DNA of 64,000 bases, taken from NCBI GenBank assembly GCA_950295325.1, contig OX485804.1:60482533-60546532 (forward strand), read 5' to 3'. The stretch's first letter is position 1. Every line of letters starts with the position of its first letter. The position numbers and the translations under genes are program-made. The notes beneath the pieces were generated by a model. The model ran no database searches. It was not told the DNA's origin and saw only the letters and a list, made by a program, of their open reading frames with translations. Source of the stretch: Polytrichum commune. Taxonomy: Eukaryota > Streptophyta > Polytrichopsida > Polytrichales > Polytrichaceae. Below, piece by piece: positions 34,979 to 46,923 of this stretch.

Positions 34979-35389
34979 GGCCAATTTAGACTACGGCGAA
35001 GAAGTGCACTGGTCGGTGAACAATTTTAGCCCAAGACAAGGTTATTTGAGGCAATGGTTGGTATGGCGAACAAGATGGGGATAAAATTTTATTATTTCTA
35101 TTTAGAAAACCCTCAAGTTAAAATTCTCTAGAGGGCAAGTTTCTTCTTCAAGAGGGTTTAAGGTTGCTTGAGAAACTTGGCCTCCGGAGAATTCCCCTAG
35201 CATAAAGTGTTGCCATGTTGGCAGCCATGTCATCTTTTCATCCATGCTTGAAGGTCTCTGCTTGAGAAGTCTTGGCCATAGTGTAGACCCTCGCCAATGA
35301 AGAACCCATTTTGTAGCCAATCATACTGCTCCATTCCCCTAAAATTCTTGACCATTGCACTACTTCATCATAGTCTAAACCCGCCCTTA
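34979..35389. mobile_element. MITE-like element, family E copy 1
   Basis: About 411 bp. The right end (read inward) is GGGCGGGTTTAGACTATG; the left end is GGCCAATTTAGACTACGG, followed by GAAGAAGTGC versus GAAGTAGTGC. The left half is the reverse complement of 37310-37558. The core phrase GTGTTGCCATGTNGGC is shared with family C. Confidence 0.6.
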
Positions 35390-35583
35390 CATAGGAGAGG
35401 CAAGTACCAAATAAAGGACACGATTTCTCTAAATAAGGTAGATGGAGGTTGATTCGATTAGCTCCCTTAATTGGAGACCTCTTTTTGGCTCCTAATCGGC
35501 AATATAATCACTCTGATTTGGTGGGTGAATAATACATGATGATTTAACTGCCACCTTGATGATATTTGGGTTAGTCACCTTTG

Positions 35584-35655
35584 CAAAAGTCAAACTACAC
35601 CCACCATCCTCCATAATTAGGAGTGCTATCCACTGAGCTATGGCACGCTTGATTT
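35584..35655 (-). mobile_element. tRNA-derived sequence (SINE head or tRNA pseudogene)
   Basis: On the minus strand GCCATAGCTCAGTGGATAGC is a strong tRNA D-arm and A box. About 35 nt further on, AGTTTGACTTTT is a degraded B box (consensus GGTTCGANTCC). No clean anticodon arm or 3' acceptor can be drawn, so this is not a working tRNA. Confidence 0.45.
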
Positions 35656-37309
35656 TGTGGGCAAGGTGGGCAAATTAGGAGGTGGCATGTGGATTAGAGG
35701 TACCAACCAACTTGTATTGTGGGAAATATAATGAAAGCCAATTCGAAAACATTTTATCTTAACTGTGACCACTTTAAAGACATGACACAAGCAATATTGG
35801 CAATAAACTTGATTTTCATTGGCAAATGACTCATGTAGAGTATGCTAATGATGTCGTCCACTTACACAACATTGAATGATAAAAGAGTTCCTCCCTATAA
35901 CACCATATTGGGAAATAGAAAATCTTCGATTCCGGAGCCTAAATCAACACCTTCTTCAACTCTGATTACAACGATTTCAAACCCTTTGGTCCTAATTTAC
36001 AAATTCTAACATGCTCGAGCTTCTAATGCACGAATCCATTGATTGGATAATTCCGCAAAACTGGAGGTCTCTACATTAGCCTCATCGACTAGGTCCATTT
36101 AACCACTCACTAGGGTGCATGCAATGCCAACATGGATGAGATCTATATTTGTTAGGGGAACGGTGTTAAGGTTTATGTGGTGCCAGCTCGTGATTGATTA
36201 CCCTCATAAGAGTTTTAACGACTATCGTAGGCAAGAATTAGCATTTAGATGAGCCATCATGGGTTGACTTATAGGTTGACTATGTATTTCCATGAACTTT
36301 ACCAATTCAAAAATTGTAGCAATTTCCATATTCATGAAAAAAAAAATTAAAATGCTACATTCTCCTTAGGTGTTGTCCTCTATAATAGGGCATGCTACAT
36401 TTACTATGCAATAGAACTAGAAGACATGGTGGTGGTGATGGTGATGGTAGAGGTGTTCCCCCAACGTTCCCTATTGTTCCCCAATGTTATGGAAAGGTGA
36501 GGGCCACATTAAGTGATGTGTCATATGCATAGGTGGAATTGGCTAGGACGACACACACCCATACTGGATGGTGCTAATGATGGCCCATACATGTCGGTGG
36601 CGGTGGTGAGGCCATTCTCCAACCATTTTCCACCGTTCCTATCAAAACAAATAAAAAAGGTCACATGTTACCCCCTCCCCAAATAAAATAAAATAACCAT
36701 GTGACCAAAAAAGGCAAAAAATATGGGAATGGTGGGGGGAGGCCGGGGGGTGGTGGTAGCCTTGGCATGGGCAAGGGGGGGCATACGGTTGTGTGGGCTC
36801 GGGGGTTTGGGGTAGCCTGGAATAACAATTCATATGCGCGGGTCTAAGCTAGTTCGTTACATAAATTTTGGACTTTACATAATATTCTACAACTCCCATG
36901 AAGTCTTTACTGTATGATTCGCAATTTCATGATTTGCAATTACTAATCCGTATGAGATGGCAACATGAAATTGTTGCATACGCTCTACCTCTCATTCATT
37001 AACATGTTGGAATAGTATGTAAGCGAGAGGATGCTAAAATCAACACCCTAGAATCTTACACCATAAGTACATACAATGGTTTTGAGAACATACCTTGCCT
37101 TAACATCAGTCTCCCATGACGGTTTTGGATAATCTACCAACAAAACTTTGAACCTTCATAACTTTTGCATATGGAATTCAAAGAAAACATACATCAGTGT
37201 ATTGAATCCCCTTTCATTTGCTCACGAGAGCAAATAAATTTAATTATCTATAATACTAGATATACTTAGATTTTATAGTGACGGTTTTAGCATCCTCTAC
37301 CTTAACATG
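35656..37309. other. Gene-free DNA, nothing recognised
   Basis: Contains GGTGGTGATGG-like low complexity (36430-36460 and 36595-36615), a G-rich patch at 36735-36810 and one isolated family H end (36968-37010). No gene. Confidence 0.4.
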
Positions 37310-37558
37310 GATGGAAATATGACATGGTTGGCAACATGACAACATTTTTTGCTAGGGGAGTTCTCCGGATGTCAAATTTCTTGGACCACCTCAAACCCTC
37401 GGACAAAAGAAACTCCGGAGAACTCCTTGAGACATTCTAAATATACATTTCCCCCCATCTTGTCCATCATACCAACCGTCGCCTTCATTAACCTTGTCTT
37501 GGGCTGAAATTCTTAACCAACCGGTACACTTCTTCACCATAGTCTAAACCGGCCCTAA
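37310..37558. mobile_element. MITE-like element, family E copy 2 (left-truncated)
   Basis: The right end, read inward, is TTAGGGCCGGTTTAGACTAT followed by GGTGAAGAAGTG. The inner sequence aligns in reverse with the left half of 34979-35389 (shared CCTTGTCTTGGGCT, GGAGTTCTCCGGA / GGAGAATTCCC). No matching left terminus found, so truncated. Confidence 0.55.
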
Positions 37559-38357
37559 GTATTTGCCTATGGAGTTGGGGTCCCCACAATATGCCACATG
37601 GCACCTTAAATTATTCTTCCGTGAAGTGCCTATGTAGGTCCTCACCTATAATATGGGCAACCGTCCACTCATTTAGTGGCAAAAAGGTAAAAAACCATGT
37701 GGATCTAAGTTAAGCGAACACTCCCATTTAATTTAGCTGTGGTGGCATTGGAATTGGGTAGTTCAGCCACCTATTACTAGGCCTACTTGTGGCACATAAT
37801 CCCACTCCTGCCACATGGAGTATGAGTCAGCGAGCATGGGACTCAATCCTTTAATGCTTAACCCTTTGTTGCCCTAAGGTGTGTGGGTGTCATTAGGTTC
37901 GGTTTGCAAGTCCTCCACCTTCCACATATACAAATTTTTACACAGTGAAATATGTGATGAAGCATCAGCAAAAAACGGATCGTAAATCGGACCTCCCTTG
38001 TTTTAATTGTGATTTTCGGAAGTGCATGCTTTTTTTATTCCTTCATCGAATATATAGGTTCTTCTATTTGTGCTCGTTGTTGGGTGTGTGGCAGTTACTA
38101 CAATTTGAAGATGTAGTTTAATCTCTTTTAAACATGTAGGTTTTATGGTGTTTGTTCTTTGTCTCTCACCTGAACACACATCGATCAAGTATAGGTCTCC
38201 GATTAAGAAAAAAAAATCAAACAACACCCGCATATCTTAGGCATGACACCTTGGGTTTCATTGTACTTATTAGCGTGGTCTTAATACTTAAATCAAGCTC
38301 TTAACCCAGTTCGGAGGGTGCCTATAGTTTCATCCTTTGGCATTTGTTACGGGATAG
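37559..38357. other. Spacer, nothing recognised
   Basis: No gene or repeat recognised. Confidence 0.4.
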
Positions 38358-38722
38358 GTAGGGCCGGTTCACACAGTGTCGCGAGTCCTAAGTCCCAAAT
38401 GACTTGAGAGGATAATCCATGCAAATCTCAGCCGCTGAGAACATGGAAGTTGGGACCTACCACTTCACACGGGTCTCAAGTCCTAAGTCTCATGTGTGAC
38501 ATTGATGGCTATGTGGCAACACTTTTTGGAGGTGAGGCTCGGAACTTGTGTTGAGAGTTGGGTTGAATGAAAAGTTGGACCAACTTGCAACATGAGTCCC
38601 AAGAATTGTTTGCATAAAATGATCAAGATTTTACTTTAATGGATATAAACCATACTTCAATGGTTTCTTAAGGCTCAAAAGTTGGAGCTTTGCCTCCATG
38701 TTGGGACTTGTTGGCACCAATG
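38358..38722. mobile_element. MITE-like element, family C copy 2 (3'-truncated)
   Basis: Begins TAGGGCCGGTTCACACAGTG and aligns along ~330 bp with the reverse complement of 25840-26210 (shared GGCAACACTTTTTGGAGGTG, ACATGGAAGTTGGGAC). The last ~35 bp, including the second inverted end, are missing. Confidence 0.65.
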
Positions 38723-40080
38723 GGAAATAAATAAATAATGTGGTACTTTTGGGCCACCCCCTTTCGAGGGAGCCTAAAAGTATCACACAAGCCCTTCGGT
38801 GAAGGTGGCATGCATTTGCAGGCGCCCAAGCCGAACCCGGATGATAGGTGTATAACGTGAGTAGTTAGATTTTTAAGGGAGATTAAATATGCGTCGTAGT
38901 ACCTCCGGAGGTTAGGCCTTAGTTTTTTACTAGTGTGGCTTTAAATTCCACTAACCAATGTCATATCTAGTTCTAACCTTAACCTACAACCTATTCTACG
39001 CGCAGACGCACCAGCCTTGAAACCAAGGCAATCCTAATTTGTGAATTGGGATGGTTCTGATACATCCAACCGGGTGTGACTCATACCACCCTAACTCAAC
39101 GAACGGAATAACGACAATTTGATGGACCATTCAATTCTTCCTATTTCTTTATTTATTTCTATTTAGTTTTCTAAGCGGGGGAACTTGGCCTAAGTCCCAC
39201 CCTTCACACAAATTCCTTCTTAATTACTTACTTTTGTTTGCACGTCCTAACTTACTACATTAACATATTAGGCATCACCCCTTACTTCGGGTCTCTTACC
39301 AACAAGGGTTTACGATTTATTTTGTATGTTTTGATTGTTAAATGTGTTTACACTGGATAAACCACGAAATGCAACTCAATGGGACCAGGGTGACGGGCGA
39401 CCTGTAGGTTCAACCTGTTGCGCAATCTTCATAAATTGGGGCCATTACTCCCAATCTATGGGGCCAACAACATAATAGTGGATTCGCGGGTCATTAACCC
39501 CACCTTTCCACCAACAACATTCAGAGTGGTCGTGTCGGTGATTAATCCGACTTACCACACACGAAACTTGCTAATAAATGAAGCTACTACCACAAAACAT
39601 ACCAAGGGCCCCGAAAACAATGGAATTGGGTACTCCCTTGGCGGTCAAGTGGTCAAGCCACTTGACCTTACGAGATAGGTGAGTGGGTTTAGAGATGCGT
39701 ACCTTAGCCGTGCTCCCTCCAATCCTAAATGGAAGGCTTAAGGTTAGTTAATTTACCTCAATTTTCCTCGGTTGATTTGGGCTTGATGTAGGCCGAGCCG
39801 CTACCTCCTTCCTTGCTCCACTTTCCGAGCGTCGACCTTGCCTCCTTCTTTGTAACTAGTTTGGTAGTAAGCGTACCTTAGTTAACAATTAAAATATAAA
39901 GTGTTATTCTGCCCTGTAATTTAATCCTAAGCATAATTTTTATACTTAGTGCACCAAATTATCTTTCCAATGATCTAAAAATCACTCTAATCGGATAAGA
40001 AATGCAAAAGTTATGAGGGTTGGAAGTGTGAGGTCAATTCAACCGACCCTTCCAACCCACCTATCTACCTTCTAACTTCA
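38723..40080. other. Gene-free DNA with a possible SINE head
   Basis: No gene. At 39640-39700 the plus strand has CTTGGCGGTCAAGTGGTCAA, A-box-like, followed by GTGGGTTTAGAGATGCG about 35 nt later; this may be a decayed tRNA-derived SINE. Otherwise nothing recognised. Confidence 0.35.
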
Positions 40081-40720
40081 AAAATTCATAGCACATTCCT
40101 TACTACTTGGATCTAGGCTTTCCTTATACCATTGGAAAGCTATGAACAAGCTCTAACTAGAAAAAATTATGACATCAGCAGGTTAAGCTAATAGAAATTC
40201 AGCGGACTCCTTGTAACACAACAGTCAATCAAGAAGGCTTAAACTATGTATCTCGCCTTCAACAATTCATATCTAATTCAAATCTTAGTCAAATCAAACG
40301 TTCTATATGACCCTAGAGAGATATTAAAAAGATGTATTTGATAAAAATATGTGATTAGAAAGGTAAGCCGAAGTGAACCCAGCAGGTCCTCTGTAATGCA
40401 GCAGTCAACCAAAAGTTCTCAAACTATGTGTCCCATCTTGCACAATTCATATCTAATTCAAATCATGCTCAAATCAAATGTTCTAAGCCATTTTGGAAAG
40501 CTACACAAAAGTTCTACTTGGGAAAAATATAATTTCTTGGAATTAAAATTCCTATTGGGCTCGCAGGTCTGATCCAGCAGCCGCTACCCACAAGACCACC
40601 CAGTTTTTCTACTCCATCTTTGAAAATCCATAACTAATTGTCATCTCAACCAAATCACAAATGGGAAACGGCTATGGATAGCTATATGAAATCTCTCTAA
40701 GAGAAAAATGATAAGTATCT
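40081..40720. repeat. Degenerate tandem repeat, ~190-bp period
   Basis: Three diverged units sharing GCAGTCAACCAAAA, CTCAAACTATGT, CAATTCATATCTAATTCAAA and GGAAAGCTA. Similar phrases are often found in plant LTRs, so this may be part of a decayed LTR; the claim rests on recollection of style, not a match. Confidence 0.5.
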
Positions 40721-41555
40721 TGTTCTAGCTTTTGAACTAAACCTTCAGGGCATTGGCAGATGAGGTCTATAATGCCTCTACTCAAAACTCTACCATCCAA
40801 CCTACCTCTACAAAAGAAGGAATAATTTTGTTGGTGTGTTAATAAACACACAACCTAACTAGGAGAGAGAGAGTAGAGGAGGTTCTCAAGCCTTTCTTTT
40901 AGACCATTGAGAATACATGCTAAAGGATTTTTTCCTAACTACATTGAAGCAGGGCTTCGCCCAAAAACTAGAGAAAGAGAGAGAGAGCTACAAGGTGGAA
41001 GGAGGGGTTTTTAAACCCTCTCACAAAAGGGTTGGACCCCTCCTCCACCGGATCCATTTTTCAAACCCTTTCCCGAAATTTTGGCTCGGGGGTTTTCCCG
41101 GTTGAGGTTGCGACCCTCTCGCCGAGGTGGCTCCGACAAAAAACCTTTAGAAATCTTTCTAATTTTTCCGCCATCGAGTTGGCAAGGGGGCAAGTGGGCA
41201 AGTAGCCCCCTTGCTCTCTTTCTTTTTTGTCTTCAAAAGTCTTCAAGCCGATTTTATCTTCTTACCTAAACCACCTCTAATAGTCTTGTGTGCCTCACAC
41301 TAACTAATAAACTAACACTTGCTTAGCTAGCATTTACTAACATTTGCTTAATAGCTAGCATCTACTAATATTTGCTTAGCTAGTTGTTTTTACTAGCTAG
41401 CACATTTTTTCTACTTTGCTATCTTCTAGCACTACTTAGTTTCATTTTGACCTTCCTTCTTCTAGGCTAAATGCTAAATGAACTAATTTTTCCTAAATTC
41501 CCTATCAATTCTAACTTTTAATGCTAACATTCTAACTAAAAGTGATCCCGCAGAG
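40721..41555. other. Probable LTR debris, nothing defined
   Basis: Two (AG)n runs (40861-40873 and 40974-40987), a palindromic patch at 41004-41046 (GGAGGGGTTTTTAAACCC / GGTTGGACCCCTCC) and a tract of TAGCTAGCA/ACTAACA repeats (41300-41400). No gene. The small overlapping ORFs at 41011-41269 occur on both strands and are not believed. Confidence 0.4.
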
Positions 41556-41559
41556 TGGT

Positions 41560-41820
41560 GGACCACTCAAAGGGTTCACAAATAACGTCGAGCAATCCGA
41601 CGTGATTTTGAGCCCGTTGGCCCTACCCTGCTCAAGAATCCCCTCTTGGTGCAGGGTGGGGTTTACTGCCTACCTTGCGGTCAGTGGGCTCTTGGCTTCC
41701 TACCTACCTACCTAGTTTGTTCCGTCAAGTAGAGAGAAGATTTCACAGTGGGAATCGAACCACCAACCACTCCATTCAGAAATGGGTACCTCTCCACTAT
41801 CATTTGGTGATTTAGGGTCA
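41560..41820 (-). mobile_element. tRNA-derived SINE
   Basis: On the minus strand an A box TAGTGGAGAGG (41789-41799) and a B box GGTTCGATTCC (41751-41761) lie about 28 nt apart, as in RNA polymerase III promoters. They are followed by a non-tRNA body with a (GGTA)n stretch and a tail reaching about 41560. The head does not fold as a complete tRNA. This is the clearest SINE in the window. Confidence 0.65.
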
Positions 41821-42875
41821 TCTCGGACCGCATCAGTAGGACTCGGGACCTACATGTAATTTTGACCCAAAATAAAATAAAATTACAAGTTTTTGACATT
41901 TGACACACACAAAAAATGAGCGTCCATTGACATGCACAAAGTAGAGTCCAACAAGTAGTGTGACTTGTGAAGAAAGAAATCACGCGTCGATTGGCACATT
42001 AGAAATTGAAATGACACATACTACTAGGCAACCAAAATTAAGATGACCTTTCCAAAATGAAATGTAGATGTCAACTGACATTCATTTTTTATTTTTGAAA
42101 ACATCACGTGACACTATTGGAGTTGAAGTTGAGCGTCAAATGTGATTTGCCATACAATACACACTGGTTGCATTGGGACCCCATGTGAAGCGGCCGGTAA
42201 CTTCGTGGTGGCGACTTTGTACTTGACTTCAAGGTCTCTCATCGGTTACCCTACATTTATTTCAAGAGTAATGGCCGACGTCCTTTCGTGCACTTCATTC
42301 ATAACTAGCTACTATGTTGCTCTCTATAGCACTGCCCATCACCCCTATCTTTAATTCAGTTTCAACAAGCCAGCTAGCCTCTTGGCACTCCATATAAGTT
42401 CAGTGACACTATCCAATATTGTATATTTTTCTAGTACAAGTGTTGTATATTTTTCTAAAGGTCCTTTATACAGGTACATAAGTACGAGCTATAATTTGTG
42501 TAGCATATATATATATATATATATATATAGTACACCAAAGTTTAACTTACTAGCCTTTGGTGCACTCACGTGTACTGATATGTATTATGAAAGGTGCATC
42601 CCCCAGGATCTCAATGTTTACATCTAATTTTGAAACTTGAAAAATACACTCTTTGTGGTTCCAATTGCTAACCATATGAGACAACTACTAATATGATCCA
42701 ACGGCCAGAGTTGTCTATGGAGTTGGAATACCTCCACCGATTTTTTTAAACTTTTGTGTTTTGTTTATGTTTGCATTGTGCAAAACACAATGAATCTGTT
42801 AATGAACACGGATGCCAGACTGACGAAATTCTTTGTGAATTCACTCAAGGAATGTGTGGTGCAAAGTTTAAGTCT
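41821..42875. other. Gene-free DNA, nothing recognised
   Basis: Contains an (AT)n microsatellite at about 42508-42530. No gene recognised. Confidence 0.4.
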
Positions 42876-43654
42876 GAGGGTCGGTTTACACTATGGACCA
42901 GGAAGTCGGACCGTGGAAGGGGTCTTTTTCAACGGTCCGAGTTCATGGTTCAACTTCCATGGTCCGACTTATTAGAAAATCAATTTTGAAAGCCTTGGGT
43001 CCCTCACTAGGTGTAAACCGAATGTGGACCAAGAAGAATGACCATACACCAAAACATGAAAGTGTTGATTTAAAATATATATATGCCCAAAAAGGGCATT
43101 TTTGAAAGAAAAGAAAACCAAGTTTGATCATTCTCTTGTCTTTTCTTGGGCTTTACTTGTCTTCACTTCTTGTTAAATGTGTCGAAGATGTGGCTTGCAA
43201 ATCTTCTTAGAACAGTTTTTACAAAAAAAATGAGCGAGTTATTTTGTACATGTCTAATGTAATTTACATGTGACATGTACCTTGTGTTGTACATTGAGCA
43301 TTATTTGCAACCCGCTTCACCATGTGTACTTAAATTCTTGAGTTCTAGATGTCCCACATTGTTTGATGAAACATGTGGGAGCAAGTTTAAAGGGTAGGGC
43401 ATAGAAGAAATGGTATGTCTCATGGACCCTTACCTTTTCCTACCATACCACCTTTCTTGCCTCTCTCACTGTAAAACATGTTGAACCATATCGATGTATT
43501 AATTAGGCCTTAAACTATGTCTTTTGGGGACCTCGACCTCTGCCATTTTTTCCTTGCTGTAAATTGAAGTTGTCCCAACACGAGTTCAACAATCAATCAT
43601 CGCTCTTACAACGCCTTGGGACGACTTCCTAGTCCATAGTGTAAACCGGCCCTA
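42876..43654. mobile_element. MITE-like element, family D
   Basis: About 779 bp with ~29-bp inverted ends: left GGTCGGTTTACACTATGGAC, right (read inward) GGCCGGTTTACACTATGGAC, both followed by AGGAAGTC. The outer TAGGG at the right end is hAT-like, but I found no convincing 8-bp duplication. No transposase. Short ORFs at the left end are not supported. Confidence 0.7.
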
Positions 43655-44711
43655 AAATCCTTCTGCAAAGGTATGTATGAAATTTCATGGCAAAGAACCA
43701 AAAGTAGTAATGAGACTGTAATTGATATGATTAAGATATGTTTGAGGTTGAGAAATACATGAAGGTTTCGATTCTTTCAAAATGGATGAATATACTTATC
43801 ACATCATCAGAGAGGCCATTGCCTACAAATGGGGAGATCCAATTGCTACACTAAATGCTTCACGTAGATGCCAATGGACTCCTCACTTGCCCCATTTTGG
43901 GAGAGTATTAAGGAAGTTATGCCTAATCAAACCTTGGCAGTCCCGGGAGCCACTCCCAGGCCACTGTTGTACCAGGGCGTTGTCGTGGGACAACGCCCCA
44001 CTCAAATTGCCATAACTCCTAGCTCACACCTCCAATTGAGGTGTTATTGAGCATTCTAGAATCTACACGCCATGAGCTACACATAGCTGATGGTCTTACC
44101 CTCGTGCTTCCTAATCTCCGTGGGTGGGAGGCGTTCCCAACGCCCGGGGCCCTCACCCACACTAGGATCACTTGGGCCCTCTCACCAACGGCGCCACAAG
44201 TCCCGGGTGTCACTCCGGGGTCCCCCTTGTGCCCATGGTGTTTCGGGCACTCCTCATGGAGAGGTGCGCGACAGATCATGCCATCAGAAAGGGGAGTCAA
44301 GTCCACCATATCCAATACGACCATTTGGATTGAACGGGCAAGTGCCATTCCTTGATGACGGGGTTCACAAGTTGGACCGTGACAAACAAACTTCCCATCT
44401 TGAGTCATTGGATGCTATGCGTTGGGACCACATGGCTACATTGTAGGATACTCTCCAAAACAAGCAACCTTAAACACACTGTCTTGCAATATTGAGGCCT
44501 CCAATGCACTCGAGTCCGTACCCATTTTCACAAGCCACACATCAGGCACAACATGTTGGACATCACACTGTACTTCATCTGTCCACCAACATAACGTTTC
44601 CTATTGCCAGGGCAAAACTAAAATGCGTTCTAAACTGACCTCTTCATAATTTTGGACTTAAAGAGGCCATCATACAATGGCACAAGAGTAGAGACGCCAA
44701 TTTTTGCCTTG
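43655..44711. other. Flank of the large retrotransposon, GC-rich patch
   Basis: 43930-44300 is notably GC-rich with GGGCGTTGTCGTGGGACAAC, CCCGGGTGTCACTCCGGGGT and GGAGGCGTTCCCAACGCC, short palindromic words. ORFs run on both strands here without a domain. Probably part of an older element into which the large retrotransposon inserted. The 5 bp next to the LTR (44707-44711) are CCTTG; the matching duplication would be beyond the window. Confidence 0.4.
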
Positions 44712-46881
44712 TGTCGAGGTCACCTTCAAACCCTCAGCAACTTAGACGGTGTAACCCGCTGCTGACCGGTTTACATGGAAGTTACTCCCACCAAAATTAG
44801 ATCCTTCATTTGATTTCCATTTCTGGTGAAGGTGTTTGCACTCATATAATCTTAATTTTGTGATACAAAATCTTAATGCTCTTTTTGAATCCTCAAGGAC
44901 AAATTGACCTAAGTTTTCAAGTTTATGTTCCCCGAAATCTAATGTCAAGGTTAGGTGATCCTAAACCTTTAAATAGATTTAGCAACACAATACTTTTCGT
45001 AATCAAGAACAGTGTTTCAAAATCCTTTTTATAAATCCCTAAGGATAAAGTGTCCAAGTTGTCAAGTTTATGTTCCCCGAAATCTTAATGTCAAGGTTAA
45101 GTGTTTTAGGGAGAACATCATTCATACATACAATATCTTTCATGGTTTGAATGATCGTAAAATATCCGTAATCCATTAAGAATGTGTGTTTATGATAAGT
45201 TTACAATTCCTTTGAAGGTCCAAACATACTCTCTCACTAAAGTATATTCATAAGATTTCATTCTTCTACTCAATTCCTAGAGTTCACATAATGTTCACGT
45301 GAAAAGCTTTCATCAAATGTTTGTTCCGTTTCCAAGAATCATTCCTCAATCTTATGTCATGATTTTAGAGTTCTCTTCAAATCTAGAAGGTAGAGTTTAA
45401 TGAGTTGGAATCCTAATCTCGTTTCGAGTTGATAGGTTGATGAGGCTCAATTGCCGGCCGCATTCCGTGTACTCAAGTTGGCTTGATTTCATGTTTTGAT
45501 AACCTCCATGTCGCATCCACCTTTATTTCTCCAAATCATGATCTCGACTTCGCCACTTAGCTCAATCTATCTCTAATCATACTCGAGTAGCTTAGGTATC
45601 CATTTTCGGCTTCTCCATGTTTAACTCTTTCGAGTACTACTAATTTGGCCTTTTGCCTTTAATCGATTTTCCAAATTTATAAATGTCTCCAAAAGTTCCT
45701 CCGGTATATTTCCAAAATCCTAAACTACCTATGGATCCTTTGACCCTCTCCGTGTTTTGAAGAATCTCTATGATTTTCTATCCTCCAAAGTCTTGAATCA
45801 TTTTGAGAATATTCTTCTCAATCTCTAAAAGTTTTAAGCCTTGAGGATGATCTTTCAATCCTTTTGTGCTCGAGGATCTTAGTTTCAATCCTTTGTTCTT
45901 CACGTCGAGGATAATATTTCAATCCTTTCGGCTTCGAGTCGAGGATAATATTTCAATCCTTTAGTTCCGAACGCCTCCGAGGATAATATTTCAATCCTTT
46001 AAGTTCCGAAAGCCTCCGAGGATAATATTTCAATCCTTTAAAGTTCGTAGGCCACTGGTCTTCTAGTCCGCCACCTCGAGTTGCTTGCGTTGAATGAGGT
46101 GAATTAGGTGCCATATGTGGCCCCTTTATATAGGCTTCGAATTTAGGGTAATCTAAGATGTGGCGGTTAGGTCTTTAAATGTTTGTATTTACTAATTTTA
46201 GCCCTGAATGTTCATACAGTCTAAATTAGGCTCTGTCAGATCTATAATTAGACTGGCACGTGCTTTAATTAGATCTACTCATTAAGTACATGCGGCCATG
46301 TTCTAACCGCCTAGATGTGCCTTGGGTGGTTATAACTCCTCTTCATCCATTCATCCACTTTGTACCCATCCATTCATTTGCATAAGTTCATTACGATGAA
46401 GTAGGTAGTTATGTTCATCCGGAGGGATTTCATCCCCCTCGGGTATGTCCTTTCATCCCCCCCTTTGTCCTAAGTGTCTACCACCTTTCTCACTAACCTA
46501 TCTACTAATTGGTGAGGTGGCTCGGTGAAGTGGCCGCCCCGTGCCCTAATCTGCCCTCGGTGGCCTTAAAACGCGGTCGGTCCCTCAGTCTTCACAGCTT
46601 CCTCCTTGTGGTCTCCCCGGCTCCTTGGTCTTCTGGTCCCTTGCCTGAAGGCCCCGCAGCTCCCCTGTACGCCACGTGTCCGTCTTCCTAAGCTCCTGTG
46701 TTGGCCCCCCGTCGGTCTCGCGGTCTTCAGTCCGAATGGCTCTTCCTCCGTTCCTCCTCACCCTGGTTCTGTTGCTGCTCTGTCTTCGAAAACTAACCTT
46801 CTTCGCTGCTATTTGCTTGTGAATTCATGCTTGCCTTGAGATCTCTACCCTGATTGCATACGGGAGCTTGGGAGGTCTACA
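44712..46881 (-). repeat. 3' LTR (left in window)
   Basis: 2170 bp, starting TGTCGAGG and ending GGTCTACA on the plus strand, so TG...CA in either reading. It is bounded on the inner side by a polypurine tract of the minus strand. Contains TATATAAAG on the minus strand (46132-46124) and, downstream of it in transcription, tandem copies of AGGATTGAAATATTATCCTC. Matches the right LTR over all of the latter's visible length. Confidence 0.93.
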
Positions 46882-46898
46882 TTTTATCCTCCTCCCCC
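46882..46898 (-). promoter_or_regulatory. Polypurine tract
   Basis: GGGGGAGGAGGATAAAA on the minus strand, directly before the TG of the 3' LTR. This is the expected plus-strand primer of reverse transcription and fixes the inner LTR border. Confidence 0.85.
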
Positions 46899-46923
46899 GG
46901 AAAAGAGCATGTCCCCATGCTCT

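Noticed and set aside
35584-35655. Functional tRNA gene
   Set aside because: Good A box, but the B box is degraded and no closed acceptor and anticodon stems can be drawn.
44707-44711. Target-site duplication of the large retrotransposon (CCTTG)
   Set aside because: The partner copy would lie near 64141-64145, outside the window, so it cannot be confirmed.
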